From Adiantum capillus-veneris (Eukaryota; Streptophyta; Polypodiopsida; Polypodiales; Pteridaceae), in NCBI GenBank assembly GCA_014529385.2, contig CM043944.1:54791768-54855767 (forward strand): 64,000 nt of DNA, written 5' to 3'. The translations under genes and the position numbers were made by a program. How positions within the stretch are numbered: the first letter of the stretch is position 1; every line of letters starts with the position of its first letter. Positions 45,155 to 55,716 of the stretch are shown here, piece after piece. Below the pieces are notes generated by a model. That model saw only the letters and a list, made by a program, of their open reading frames with translations, ran no database searches and was not told where the DNA came from.

Positions 45155-46460
45155 AAGACAGTGCGGATACGTATGAAGACATGATCTATCTGGCCAAAAT
45201 AAAGAGCAAGAAGATAAAGCGGAAGTTGGAATTGGGCATGTTGAAGCCAACCAATTATGAGCATGTTGTGGAGGTAGCGAAGTGTTCTTTGGTCCGACCA
45301 AAGGTGGTTCCAATTCTTTGAAGTGCAGAGCATATTGACGTAAGGCCTATGGTTGGTCATGTTCCTTGAACATTTTGAGTTTGTGATGTGCATGTGCCAA
45401 GGGTGGAAAATATTGTCAACGGGGAGAAGCTCCATGTTGACGTGAACCAAGAGACAAAAGCGGTAGCAAATGTTGAGGTTCTAGTGCAGCTTAAAGAGGT
45501 AAATCCTGTCTGGGTGGAAAGTTTTCATGAAAAGGTAGAAAAATGCAATCCGACTGCAGATACCGAGAGTTTAGAAGCAGATGGAGAAAGTGAGAAAAGT
45601 CAGCAAGATGATCAATCATTTGGGGAGCATTAAGCGGATGAGGATGGAGATACGAAGTCGGTATATGATACCGATGATGATGAAGATACAAGCTTGAGTT
45701 TCTCGGAGACAAGCGAGGAGGATGGAGTGGATGAGTCCACATCCTATCATGAGGAGAGAGAGACTGAGGAGCTTGAGGTGGTAAAGGTAAAGCTGCCTTA
45801 TTATGTGTTTGATGAAATGGTAGTAGCCCATGTCTAGGAAGAGCAAAGAATAGAGCAAGCCGATGCTCTTGATGAAGATCGATTGGAGCGGTCTAGGCCT
45901 ACGGATGATGGTATGCAGGTAAAGCCATTGTGTGGTGCCATGCTAGTGGCCATGCTGATGAAAGTGGCAGTGGACTGTGCCATGGTGGTGCAACAGGTGC
46001 AAAGTTTTACCAGGAGGGATAGAGCAGCCGTGCCTATGGAGGAAGAGGAGTATGAAGCAATAGAGAAAAAGTTTCTCTCTTCCTTAGAGCACCATGATGT
46101 AGTGGTAGAAGAAATGATTGAGGAGCAGGTGGTTGAAGCTGATAAGTAGGTGGTGCTGATCGACCTTGAAGTGCTAGTAGAAGAGGAAGGGATCAAAGAT
46201 TCTTGAATCAAGTGTTTGGCCAAAGAGGAGGGTGTGATACCAAAGATGGTGGAGATTACGATGCGGTAGGCATGTCCAGTGGTGGAGAAAGAAGAATCTC
46301 CGGCAATGGATTTGCTTCCATTGAAGGTATGTGATCTATGGTTGATGAATATGATGGTAGGTACAACTATGTGGTGGTTGGTTTAGTAGCTCCAAGGGTC
46401 TATGGTTGAGGCCTCCACTTTACTTGGTTGGGAGGGAGGTTCACACATGTGTTGGAACTT
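45155..46460 (+). pseudogene. Element F gag, right part with acidic extension
   Basis: Resumes in phase with 14443. First comes a Gag end (S-A-D-T-Y-E-D-M-I-Y-L-A, basic K-I-K-S-K-K-I-K-R-K), then after several stops (45319, 45631, 45836) a long acidic region with D-T-D-D-D-E-D and E-E-E-Y-E-A-I-E. No zinc knuckle, protease or RT follows. Like A, F seems to have carried Gag plus an unknown extension. A purine tract near 46420-46437 may be its PPT. Confidence 0.65.
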
Positions 46461-47300
46461 GGTGGCGCAAAAATAACGTACACACACACACACCCATTTT
46501 TGGCCTGATTTGGCGCTCAAACAAAGTCCGCACACACACACACACATGTCGTGCCTGGCTTTAGCGCTGGCCGTTTTTTACTTTGCTCAGCCCTGCATTG
46601 ATGCACACGCACACTCACCCCGAGTGGCCTACCTGGCTTGTAGCGCACACACTCAGGTTGTTTCTGCAGCCTGGCCCACCACGCCTTTGACTACAAAAAC
46701 ACACAGACCTACCTTGCCCCTTCCTGCTCCCAATCATCTCTCTCTCTTCATCAACCGTTGCAGTGCGCTCATATCGGATGCCTGCCCACTAATCATGCAG
46801 AGTCCCAAAGAGCAGCCAGACCCATGAGTTGACACACACATGCACACCCCGAGCCGCTGCCCCACTTTCTTCGACTGCATACCTTGTCTATTTTGACCAT
46901 AAAATCCCAAAAGATTGTGATAAAACCCATTGTTGTTGTGCTTCCTTTTATTTTCTTGGCCTCGCAGTCCGGCTTGGCTGAGGCTCACACTGCCTCCACA
47001 CACTCGCAAGCATCTCCTCAAACACACCCACGCACTATTCGATCTCTACTACCACTGATGACGTTGCTCGCAAACACACACAACACCCGAATTTCTTGCA
47101 TGTATGGCACTGCAAGTGCACGAGATGGGCTCCTGCTTCTTTGTGGGGGGTGAGATGCAACCAGCATGCCAACATCACGAGGGAAGTTCGGAGCGGGCCC
47201 TAGCCCCTGGTATATCACCATCTGCTCTCACCCACTAGCTGCTCATGGACGCCTTGCTCGCTAGAGTCACCACACCTTACCTACATGGCGCAACACAACC
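46461..47300. other. CA-rich sequence, possibly an eroded LTR
   Basis: Several CA tracts within otherwise C-rich DNA. A TGTTGGAAC start follows the purine tract at about 46450, so this might be the 3' LTR of F, but no counterpart before 13868 matches it clearly. Short frames only. Confidence 0.3.
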
Positions 47301-47790
47301 GAATCGTCTCCCTCTAATTAGAGAGCACGAATATGGGCTACAATTGTGTATGCATCCATTGTAAAATTTGCAAAAAGTCATTAAAATAGTTTGAGGTATT
47401 ATTGAGCACGATTTTATTGTATTGCCAAATTGAAACTTTGTCTGTAGTAGAAGAGAAGTTCATATTTTGGCATGCATATGGGCTTCATGTGAGAGTTACA
47501 CTAGATGATGAGTTGTGCTTGTTTGGTTGGAATTTTGTTTCTTGAGCTTGGCATTGCTTGATACATTTTAGTGCTCAACTTTAATGAAAAATCATTGGAA
47601 AGCATTAAAATTGAGCTTGTTTTAATGGCCAAGAGAGAGCATTAAAATTTCGGGCTTATGATTGAGCATGCTTCTAGTGCTTCTATTGATTGATAAATGC
47701 TTTCATGCACTAACATTTGAGTTGTTTTGAAGGATGTGGCAGGAGTGTACTCTCATTGATCCAAGAAGGGGTCATCATTGCAATATATTG
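47301..47790. other. AT-rich unassigned sequence
   Basis: No coding frame, LTR end or repeat recognised. Confidence 0.3.
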
Positions 47791-48190
47791 CAGAATTTGG
47801 CTACTTAGAGCCATTCCAATTATTTGGATTAACAGTTGTATATATGCTAGCTCATAGCTTGGTCAAAAGTTAAATATTTTCATTGTGAGCTAGTGTTTAG
47901 CCAGCTTTTTTGAGCTTTCCAATACATCATTTGGCTATTGAGAGCCATTCAATTTCATTTTATCAAGTTGCAATCATCTTTAGCTCGTAGATTGCTCTAA
48001 AAATTGAAAATTTCATGTGAGCTAGTTGTTAGCCAACTTTTTAAAAAGCTTTAAATTGTAAAATTTGTCTATCCAGAGCCACTTCATTTCATACAAAAGT
48101 TGCATTATTTCTGGCTCTTATCTTGTTTTAAGTTCCATACTTCAAGTGAGCTAGAAAATAATCTACTTTGAATCATGCATGAGAGGTTGT
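47790..48190 (+). repeat. Degenerate 133-bp tandem repeat, three units
   Basis: Landmark ttggctacttagagcc and its variants recur at about 47797, 47931 and 48064, spaced 134 and 133 bp. Each is followed by an A/T-rich stretch, a gctc motif, and gtgagctagt with an agccagctttt-like end. Units are clearly diverged. No protein frame spans them. Confidence 0.7.
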
Positions 48191-48598
48191 ACAAATTGCA
48201 AAATTTGCTTTTGTAGAAGCATTTTACCTTTCTCATTGTTGACGTGTATGCATAAATTTGCTATCAAAGAATGTGCATAACCAAAGGCACTTTTTTCCCT
48301 TAGGTTTTTTTCCTTTGGCAAATTCGGGTATGCAAGACCCTAGCTTTAGGTTTTCTTTTTTTTTATTTTTTTTTTGTATGGATTTCAATAAAAGGCCTTT
48401 GGAGCTTGTGTTTACACTTAGCTTCAAAAAGGCTTATTTTGCAAATAAAAAGTCAAGAGGCTTCTCTACAAATCTCTATGTTATGTTGTGTCTTTATGAG
48501 GCCTAGCGCCTTATTGGCACTTGGCAGGCAAGGGGAATCACCTTAGTCGCTTGGTCAAGGCCCTAAAACGATGCACTAGGCTGATAGGGGTTAGCCGT
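48191..48598. other. Unassigned spacer before LTR B3
   Basis: T-rich sequence with overlapping short frames on both strands, no motif. Confidence 0.3.
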
Positions 48599-51022
48599 TG
48601 ATAGCCGTTTTCCGGCTCTCATGAAATAATGTTAAGAAGCCACTTCACCCCACAAAAGACCCTAGCACAATGACTAGGCTCGCTTTTTCATTATAAATAG
48701 TGTGCGTGTGTTTAGGTTTTTATCATATTTTTTTATATCAAATCATTGAGTGAGTCATTGGGGTAGGAGACCAAAAAAATAAATTTATAATATTACGGTC
48801 CTCTTTACATGTATATATTTTCTATCAAATAAAGGACCTAAATATAAAGGGTTTTTTTGTATTTATATAAATATATATTCCTAGGTTTGCGTTATCAGGC
48901 CTAAGTATGCTAGCTTCCATCACATGTCATTCCTTATCCATATTTTACTACCATTCTATCACTTAAGCTCAACTCACACAAGCCTTGAAAAACCTTTATG
49001 TGACTTCATCGTGAAAATTCACCAATAACCTTATCAGCTCCGTCATATTTTTTCCCATCCTTCCCAGTTAAATATTCACAAGTAAATAGATTTCATCTTC
49101 AAATAAATTCCTTAAATCAACAAAAGCAGAGAATAATTGAGGGTCCCTTCCCTCATGCTTTTTCTCCTTTTATTTTATATATATTTTTCCACCATGCATC
49201 CCATGTGTCCATTTTTCATGACTAGCTAGCCTATCTTCTTACCGCACAAGTATATATTATATTTGATACTTATCCTATACCATACATGTGTGCAAGCTCC
49301 TTGGAAATATTAGGTCATGGTTGATGTATGGGGGGCTCACTTGGAAGAATACAAATGAAAAAGAATCAAATAGTGGCCCACTTCAAGCTTTATTAGGTGC
49401 TGCAGGGACAGCTTTTTGCTCGAATTTTGGCACCTTCTTATGATCCGAATTTGAGGATACTTCCAAAAGACAAAGCGTAGCTCATGAGCTGAAGTATTTT
49501 TCATAATTTTTTCAAAAATTTTGAAATCAAGGGCGATTCTACATGAAATTTATGGCCGACTTCAGAACTGCCACCTCATACACCCAAAAAATCTTCCTAT
49601 TTCTCTCACCCTTCCACGAACCTACTCACTCTTACACACTCCTCCCTCTCCTTTCCACTCCCAAAACTGCAACTCCCACGTCCTAATTCACCCTCTTCAC
49701 CATTGCCACTTCTCTCACACCTCCATAGCCTTCATCCTCCATTTCGACACCCTATGTGTCCCCCCCTTTCTCTCTACATATATGTCCATATTACCATACT
49801 CTCTTCAGCTTTGTAAAGAACTTCAAAAAATCAGCAAAAACCCAAGGTTAACCTCTGCAAATGAAATCTTTTATCATCAATTTTCCAAGGTTTGAAGATA
49901 ACATAGCTTCATCGACACGCGCTACTTCGCCATGCTGACCGCTTCTTCTTCCGGTGCTATAAAGAGGTGAATGTCAACTTGTCCAAAGCTTCAACGTCTC
50001 TTTATAAGCTCATCCCTTCTCTAACTTTTCTCATCATATATCTCACCATTTGGTGAATGATTTTGTAAATATTTTTTAGTGATAATTACTAACTACTAAC
50101 CACTAGCCTTATTGTAAAATGCACCCTCTACTAGAGTAGGCACTCCCAAATTATTCGCTCAATCCTCTCTCCTTTCATCCTCAATAATTATCTTCCCTTG
50201 AGCCCACATCCATGTGACTCAATGGACAAGAGAGACCCACCCTCATTTAAAAAAAAAAAAAATGCATAATCTTTTATTCCTTCAAATAAACTTGATTAGG
50301 CCTAATCCTAATCGGGGCTTCTAAAACCTATAAATAGAGCCTTTCTCTCCCTTGTAAATTATCACATGATCACACTACACCACACCATTCTCAACACATA
50401 ACACACCACTCTTCAAGCCTAGTTGTGTAGAGTGAGTGCATTGTGAGTGCTCTATTCCATCACTACACATAGGTGCATGGAGAAGCTTGAAGTTAGTTAT
50501 GCCATCTAGAGGAGTGGAGTGATCCCTGAAGTCTGTTGTGCTATTTCATGCTTGATGGTTAGAGGGCTTGTTCAATTGTTTGCCTAAAAAGTCAATTGTA
50601 AGAGGGGGCTCGGTGAGAGGGCTCCCGTGACCCTAAGACAATTTGTGTATTGGCAACAAGTTCAAGTTTTGTGTTATCTCTCTATTTCTCATCAAGCTTT
50701 GTGTGCATCTAGTCTTTAAGGCTAAGATTGAGTTGCTCAAGTTGATTTGTGCTCTTTACCTCTCTGTGGCGTGGTGAATGTTTGTGTTTGGTGTGTGTGG
50801 CTATCTTGCATTCCCCTCTCTTTGTGCGTTTGAGTACAAGGAGATATCACGTGTGTCCTAGTTCGCATCTACAACTGGGTGGTGCCCCTTTTCTTGTTTG
50901 GTTTCTGGCTGTGGGTTGTTGTTGTCTCTGATTGTGCTTGCCCCAGCCCCATTTGAGCAGCACGGGAGCCTCGAAGGGTGTTTAGAGGCCGCTCTTCTTA
51001 TTGCCCGCCCCGGACCGCCTCA
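48599..51022 (+). repeat. LTR B3, 5' LTR of a family B element
   Basis: Begins TGATAGCCGTTTTCCGGC and ends GGACCGCCTCA, the plus-strand counterpart of B1 and B2, 2424 bp. TATAAATAG at 50329-50337. It is followed after three bases by the primer site, so it is a 5' LTR with its internal region to the right. Confidence 0.92.
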
Positions 51023-51025
51023 AAT

Positions 51026-51043
51026 TGGTGCCCCCACTGAGGA
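51026..51043 (+). other. Family B primer-binding site
   Basis: TGGTGCCCCCACTGAGGA, identical to the site of element A at 22798. Confidence 0.8.
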
Positions 51044-51098
51044 CGAGCGGTTGTGTTAGTATACACAAGGTAAGTCTTCAAAAACTAGTTGTGTTTAC

Positions 51099-51335
51099 AT
51101 GAAAAATCCACCACCTCCTAATCCTGCTAATGCAATTCAATTTCATCAGTTTCATGGGGTGCAAGGGATTAGGGTAAATATTCGCATTGATAGAAAAATC
51201 TTTTTTCAAAAATGTATTGTATTCTTCTTTGGTGCTGAAGCATTAAGAGATATTCTAAAATCTCCAAATCCTATTATACATCCACTTGTAGACTATAATG
51301 TCTCTTTTGATGTACATGTGTTTATCTTGTTTTAG
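51099..51335 (+). CDS. Small leader ORF 1 of family B (78 aa)
   Basis: Intact ORF 55 bp after the PBS. After a proline-rich start it shows I-R-V-N-I-R-I, then P-I-I-H-P-L, then Y-N-V-S-F-D-V-H-V-F-I-L-F and stop. The last 20 or so residues align with the next ORF (I-F-P-L, Y-D-L-S-F-D-V-Y-I-F-I-L-L). The two look like a tandem duplication of one small gene. Function unknown. Confidence 0.6.
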   Translation: MKNPPPPNPANAIQFHQFHGVQGIRVNIRIDRKIFFQKCIVFFFGAEALRDILKSPNPIIHPLVDYNVSFDVHVFILF

Positions 51336-51343
51336 CTAGGTTA

Positions 51344-51556
51344 ATGAATCAAGAGGACTTGTATCGTACATTCATTGCTTTGGCTAGACAAGACGTGCAT
51401 GTCATAGTTGGCACAAAGTTACAATTTCAACGTGTTTTCCGTCGTATGTTTGAACCTAGGCAAGTAGCGGCTATCAATGCCTCAGTCAATCCATTCATTT
51501 TTCCATTGATTCGCTACGATCTAAGCTTTGACGTTTACATTTTCATTCTACTTTGA
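51344..51556 (+). CDS. Small leader ORF 2 of family B (70 aa)
   Basis: Starts eight bases after the stop of ORF 1 and lies 45 bp before gag. It begins M-N-Q and has V-H-V-I-V then P-F-I-F-P-L-I and S-F-D-V, F-I-L-L at the end. It matches the element A ORF (23352-23570) in start, length and end pattern. Both copies here remain open although the gag next door has a frameshift, which hints at selection or recent activity. Confidence 0.62.
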   Translation: MNQEDLYRTFIALARQDVHVIVGTKLQFQRVFRRMFEPRQVAAINASVNPFIFPLIRYDLSFDVYIFILL

Positions 51557-51601
51557 AATTTGATTTTGTAAAACCAAAAATAAAAAAAGAAAAAGAAATT
51601 T

Positions 51602-52159
51602 TTGAGTAAAACCAGCAACATGGATACAACAAGGCAAATGAGTGGCTACCCCTTGTTCTTTGGAGAGCCTCGGGAGGATGCAGAATTATTCTTAGCAAAT
51701 TTCAAAATGTCTTGCCGTATCAAGAGGATAGTAACTGATCAGGAACGTGTAGAAATGTTTGAGGTAGTCCTTAGGAAAGATGCTAGCACTTGGTTTGACT
51801 CTTTGCCTGAGGAAGTTAAGGGTAATTACACAGAAGTTTTGAATCGTTTCAAGAAATACTTCTTTGATCCCCAAAACACTCAAAAACTATGGCAAGGCAT
51901 TGTTTCTCATAAGCAAAAAGACTTAGAAGACTACTACTTGTACAAGCAAGAGTTTCTACGTCTTTGGGCTCTATGGATACGAAATGTTGCTAACCCTGGT
52001 GATGGTGCAGAATTTCTAAGGAGAGGTTCATAGCCGGACTCTTTTCTGACCTTAAGGTAAAAGTTGAGGCGGGTGCACCTGCTACCTTTCATGCAGCTGA
52101 AACTAGGGATGCTGAGAAATATAGGAAACTCAAGTGCTTAAGGGGGAGGTTCCAATAGA
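51602..52159 (+). pseudogene. Family B Gag (B3)
   Basis: Gag core with E-L-F-L-A-N-F-K-M-S-C, A-S-T-W-F-D-S-L-P, N-R-F-K-K-Y-F-F and Y-K-Q-E-F-L-R-L-W. A one-base frameshift near 52020 shifts the end (R-F-I-A-G-L-F-S-D-L-K, then A-E-K-Y-R-K-L-K), and it stops at 52157. Compared with A, the same blocks occur in the same order. No zinc knuckle remains, because CACTA sequence follows. Confidence 0.82.
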
Positions 52160-52189
52160 AGGTCTTAGATGCAAAGGTAAGTCACAAGC

Positions 52190-52782
52190 ATCAACATGTA
52201 AGGAGCTTCCTGAGGTAACGCAATTTGCGTTTGGGCATGGCAATGGATGGAGTCAATCCATTTGGCTTGATAAGCTCGTCATGGAGCACCTGGCTTGTGT
52301 GCCTTATCAATTACAACCTCCGGTCGTGGCTTGCTATCAAGAAGGGTCATTTGATTTTAAGCTTTATTGTACCTGGTGAGTTCAAGGCAAAAAACATGGA
52401 TGTTTATCTAGCTCCACTAGTTGACGAGCTCCAGGAGTTAGCAGATGCGGCTGAACCAGTAGGACAACAGCATGCAAGGATCCATGGACTTCTATGTGGA
52501 CTATGCATGATTGGCCAGGATACGGAGAAGCTTCTGGTAATGGTTATTGATTTACAAAATTCTCGCTATTCGCAAGCCCTTTGCCTTGGCCTGATTCATG
52601 CTTTGATATATGTAGGACTAACAACTTCGGGATACAATGCATGTCCAATTTGCGAGCAGTCTTTGGATGTGCGCTATTCTACCTCTCTTCGAAAGACAAT
52701 TTATCAAGGCCACCATCGTTATCTTCCAGATGGCCATCACTTGCGCGAAGGCCAGCTTGGTCGCATCGAATGTCGTCCTATG
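52190..52782 (+). pseudogene. CACTA (En/Spm) tnp2 transposase fragment
   Basis: Residues G-M-A-M-D-G-V-N-P-F-G, W-S-T-W-L-V-C-L-I-N-Y-N-L, D-V-Y-L-A-P-L-V-D-E-L-Q-E-L, then G-Y-N-A-C-P-I-C and G-H-H-R-Y-L-P match the order of the tnp2 transposase family, which cuts and pastes CACTA elements. Only an internal part is present. The left edge adjoins B3 gag and the right edge is cut by D2 at 52783. No CACTA ends were found beside it. Confidence 0.75.
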
Positions 52783-54897
52783 TGTAAGGTCTCTAACCCG
52801 ATCACAAGAGCACCCTTGTACCACGAAATGAATACAATGGAATAAGTTACTATTTTTAGCAGTTTTTTAGATTCTGTTAGTGCCATGATGTTTAGAATGT
52901 TCTAAAGATTGAAAATGTGAATTTAAATAACTTTTGTGAAAAATTTCCAAAAATAGTAAGTTTTTGGTCACCCGACCCGTCCAGTCTTGACCGTCTCGAA
53001 AATCTGCACCCGTACCACGAATTTGAAAAAAATGCATTTTCGGACCCCGGGGGCTGCTAAATATGGCAGGTACTCGGGCCAGTACGCCTTAGTTAGAGCT
53101 TTTTATGGCAATTTACGGCATCAAAATCCGATTCGTATGACCCGTTTTAGCCTAGAACCAAATTTCCTAAAAATTGTCCGGGGAGGCACCGGGGGCCCGG
53201 GACTGTGTGGGAACAGGTCCCAGGCCACTCCAGATCAGCTTTAGCAGCTAGGGGGCGCCCTCTTGCTTTGTGGGAGTCTTGGGAAAGCTGCCAAGCCTGC
53301 AACTCAGTCTCAGAACTAGTTAACCAAGCCAACCTGACACTTGGTGGGCAGAGAACTGGACTTGCCATGCTTAACTGGAGAAGCTCCTAGATGCATTTAG
53401 CAACCCACATCGATTTTCAGCCTGTAGGAGCCTATTTAAAGACCTGCATACACACACACACACACACTTATGATCACACACACTCACACAGTGCATACAC
53501 ACACACCCACATACATTGGGGAGGTGCTGTCGAATCACACACCTATTGAAGAAGAAGCTAGGAGGGAGGTGCTGCCGAATTTTCATCTCAAGAGGCTCGA
53601 TTAGATCAAAAAATCGAGAAGATTACCAACTCTTAATCATGCTCTTTCCCCAAGCTAATCATTTAAAGTAGTGAGAAATGGCCCCGGTTAAGAGGACGCG
53701 CTTCAGTGGTGCCCATGATCGCGAAGCAGGAACGAGCAATGTCAACGGAAAGGGAAAGGCTCCCATGGACGAGCAAATACCGGCCATCTCACGGGCCATC
53801 AATGAAGAAGTGGAAGAGGTAGATCATATTTTTTTTCAAGTTGTTTAAATTAACATTGCAAATGCTAGTTAGGAATGCTCATATCCCCAAACATGTTGGA
53901 GAAATCCGACGGAAACCTCGGCATTGAAATCATTATACATTAAGTTCTAAAGTAGGAAGGTAATGTTTGATGGGTATGCTGTTTGCAAGAGGAAAGAATG
54001 TCTGCTAGGAAAAATTTAGCTCGGCATGTTCATTTTATTTCCAATGTTGAATCAGTCCTGACCCCCCTACTGATCACAGGGGGTAGAGTTCCTCGTTAAG
54101 GGCTCTTGAATCCACGTCATGCTTTCTATGCGGTGGATACCCACGACTTGCTTTCTATGCGGTGGGAACCCACGTCTTGCTTTCTATGCGGTGGGAGTGT
54201 CCATGACGTGCTTTCTATGCGGTGGACATACCTAGTTGTATGGGCAGCTAGGCGACAACGGGAGGAGTGAACTCTCGCTGGAGGGGGGATGTTGTACCTT
54301 CAGGACATTGGAATTTTTATGAATAAGTTTGAGTAGAATTTTTTCTAGAATTCTGTCTTGGTGTTGTTTGCAATACTGGTTGAAGGGCTGTTTTAACGAA
54401 CCATGTGATTCAGAATTAGACAAGGAATATTTATGTTGAACAACCTTTGTGGTAGTAATTATGTCACACGATGAAGTGTGAGTGTGGGGGTGGAAAGTGG
54501 GGGCTTGGCTCAGGTTGCCAATGCCTACGATATGGGTGGTCCCGATTGGTCGGGAACTCTCTGTCCCCATTGTGCTACTTCGATATTAGTAATACTCATT
54601 GCCCCTAGAGAGGTGAAATCTCGAGTGTACGTGCCTTTGAAACATGGGGAAAAAGGCGCTCGAGGTTTCTCTCCTCTTGGAAGGTGGGTCTTAGGATCGC
54701 TAGATAGTTAAGTACGCTTCCCCTGCGAGGTGGAGCTAGATCTCGTTGCGAGTAGGCTCGAACTCGACTCACTTTGTGATGAGAGATCGTCCGCTAGTTG
54801 AACCCTGAACCATTTTGTTTGCTTCCGCTATAGATCTAGTGGCCACCAGGTTTACCATCAGATCCGTTGTCTGATACGACGGGGTGGGGACCTCACA
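52783..54897 (+). repeat. D2 5' LTR
   Basis: TGTAAGGTC to GACCTCACA, 2115 bp, matching D1 except that D1 bases 5071-5727 are absent here. Contains the four hairpin repeats (54113-54230). Followed by the PBS after two bases. Confidence 0.93.
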
Positions 54898-54899
54898 CC

Positions 54900-54912
54900 T
54901 GGTATCAGAGCC
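54900..54912 (+). other. D2 primer-binding site (tRNA-iMet)
   Basis: TGGTATCAGAGCC, the standard initiator-methionine tRNA site of many plant LTR retrotransposons. Confidence 0.93.
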
Positions 54913-55236
54913 AAGTTTAGACTGGGAAAATAAAGTCGTATTGTTTGAACATTTAAAAGGAACTGAAAGTATATAGGTAGTTGATCCGAATTCCTTGCAT
55001 TGGTGTTGCAGGATGACCCCGTGCTCGAATATCAGAAGTTCCAAGTGTTTGAGCTTATTTATGAGCAAGCTCGAAGATCCCCTGTTTACCAGTTCAGGTG
55101 AGATGTCATGGAGATACTGTTGAAGGCTTATACGCCACACTCCACTCGCATTGACAAAGGATGGGAACTTGATTGGACATTTCCAGGAGGGGTTTACTAC
55201 ATCAATGCTTGAAAGCTAGGATGCCTGGCTACCGAC

Positions 55237-55515
55237 TTGAAGAAGATACGTTGGGGAGAAGAGTTGAGAGTGATAGAGATATTCTACTTGGTGCCCACAC
55301 GATTGGATCAGACTGTTTCGGGCAACTCCAACCAAACCATCAACGACTGGCTCTTGGAGAAGGTCACCAATGTGATCCCAGCAAACCGAGTCAAAACCTT
55401 TGGATTACTTAAAGCGGAACTCCGGCCCGACATCTTAGTTTATTATCCCCTCAAGAATGTGTATAAGAACTATTACACGAATGAATTAGTGCATCATGTC
55501 AATACCATTTCCTAG
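55237..55515 (+). CDS. D2 leader ORF (92 aa), unknown
   Basis: An open frame upstream of gag with L-R-V-I-E-I-F-Y-L-V-P, N-D-W-L-L-E-K-V and I-L-V-Y-Y-P-L. The preceding 55.0-55.2 kb stretch may encode an N-terminal extension with stops. It is not convincingly related to the small ORFs of A and B. It could be part of a decayed N-terminal Gag extension. Confidence 0.35.
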   Translation: MKKIRWGEELRVIEIFYLVPTRLDQTVSGNSNQTINDWLLEKVTNVIPANRVKTFGLLKAELRPDILVYYPLKNVYKNYYTNELVHHVNTIS

Positions 55516-55716
55516 GCGTATGTTATACGCAAATCCATAAAGCCATGTAATAAGTGGTCATCAGTCATTCCAAACCTTGAGGGGTTTCGATTGTAATAAA
55601 TTTCCATCAATAAAGTGCTTTTTGTCTCTGAATCTCTGTCTCTTGATAAAGTGGAATTTTGAATTTTATTAAAGTCTCGTGTCTCTTGAAATTCAAGTAA
55701 TGGTAGCAAGAATTTC

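Noticed and set aside
55237-55515. D2 leader ORF as a member of the A/B small ORF family
   Set aside because: It lacks the F-D/E-V end block and differs in length. Only position is shared.
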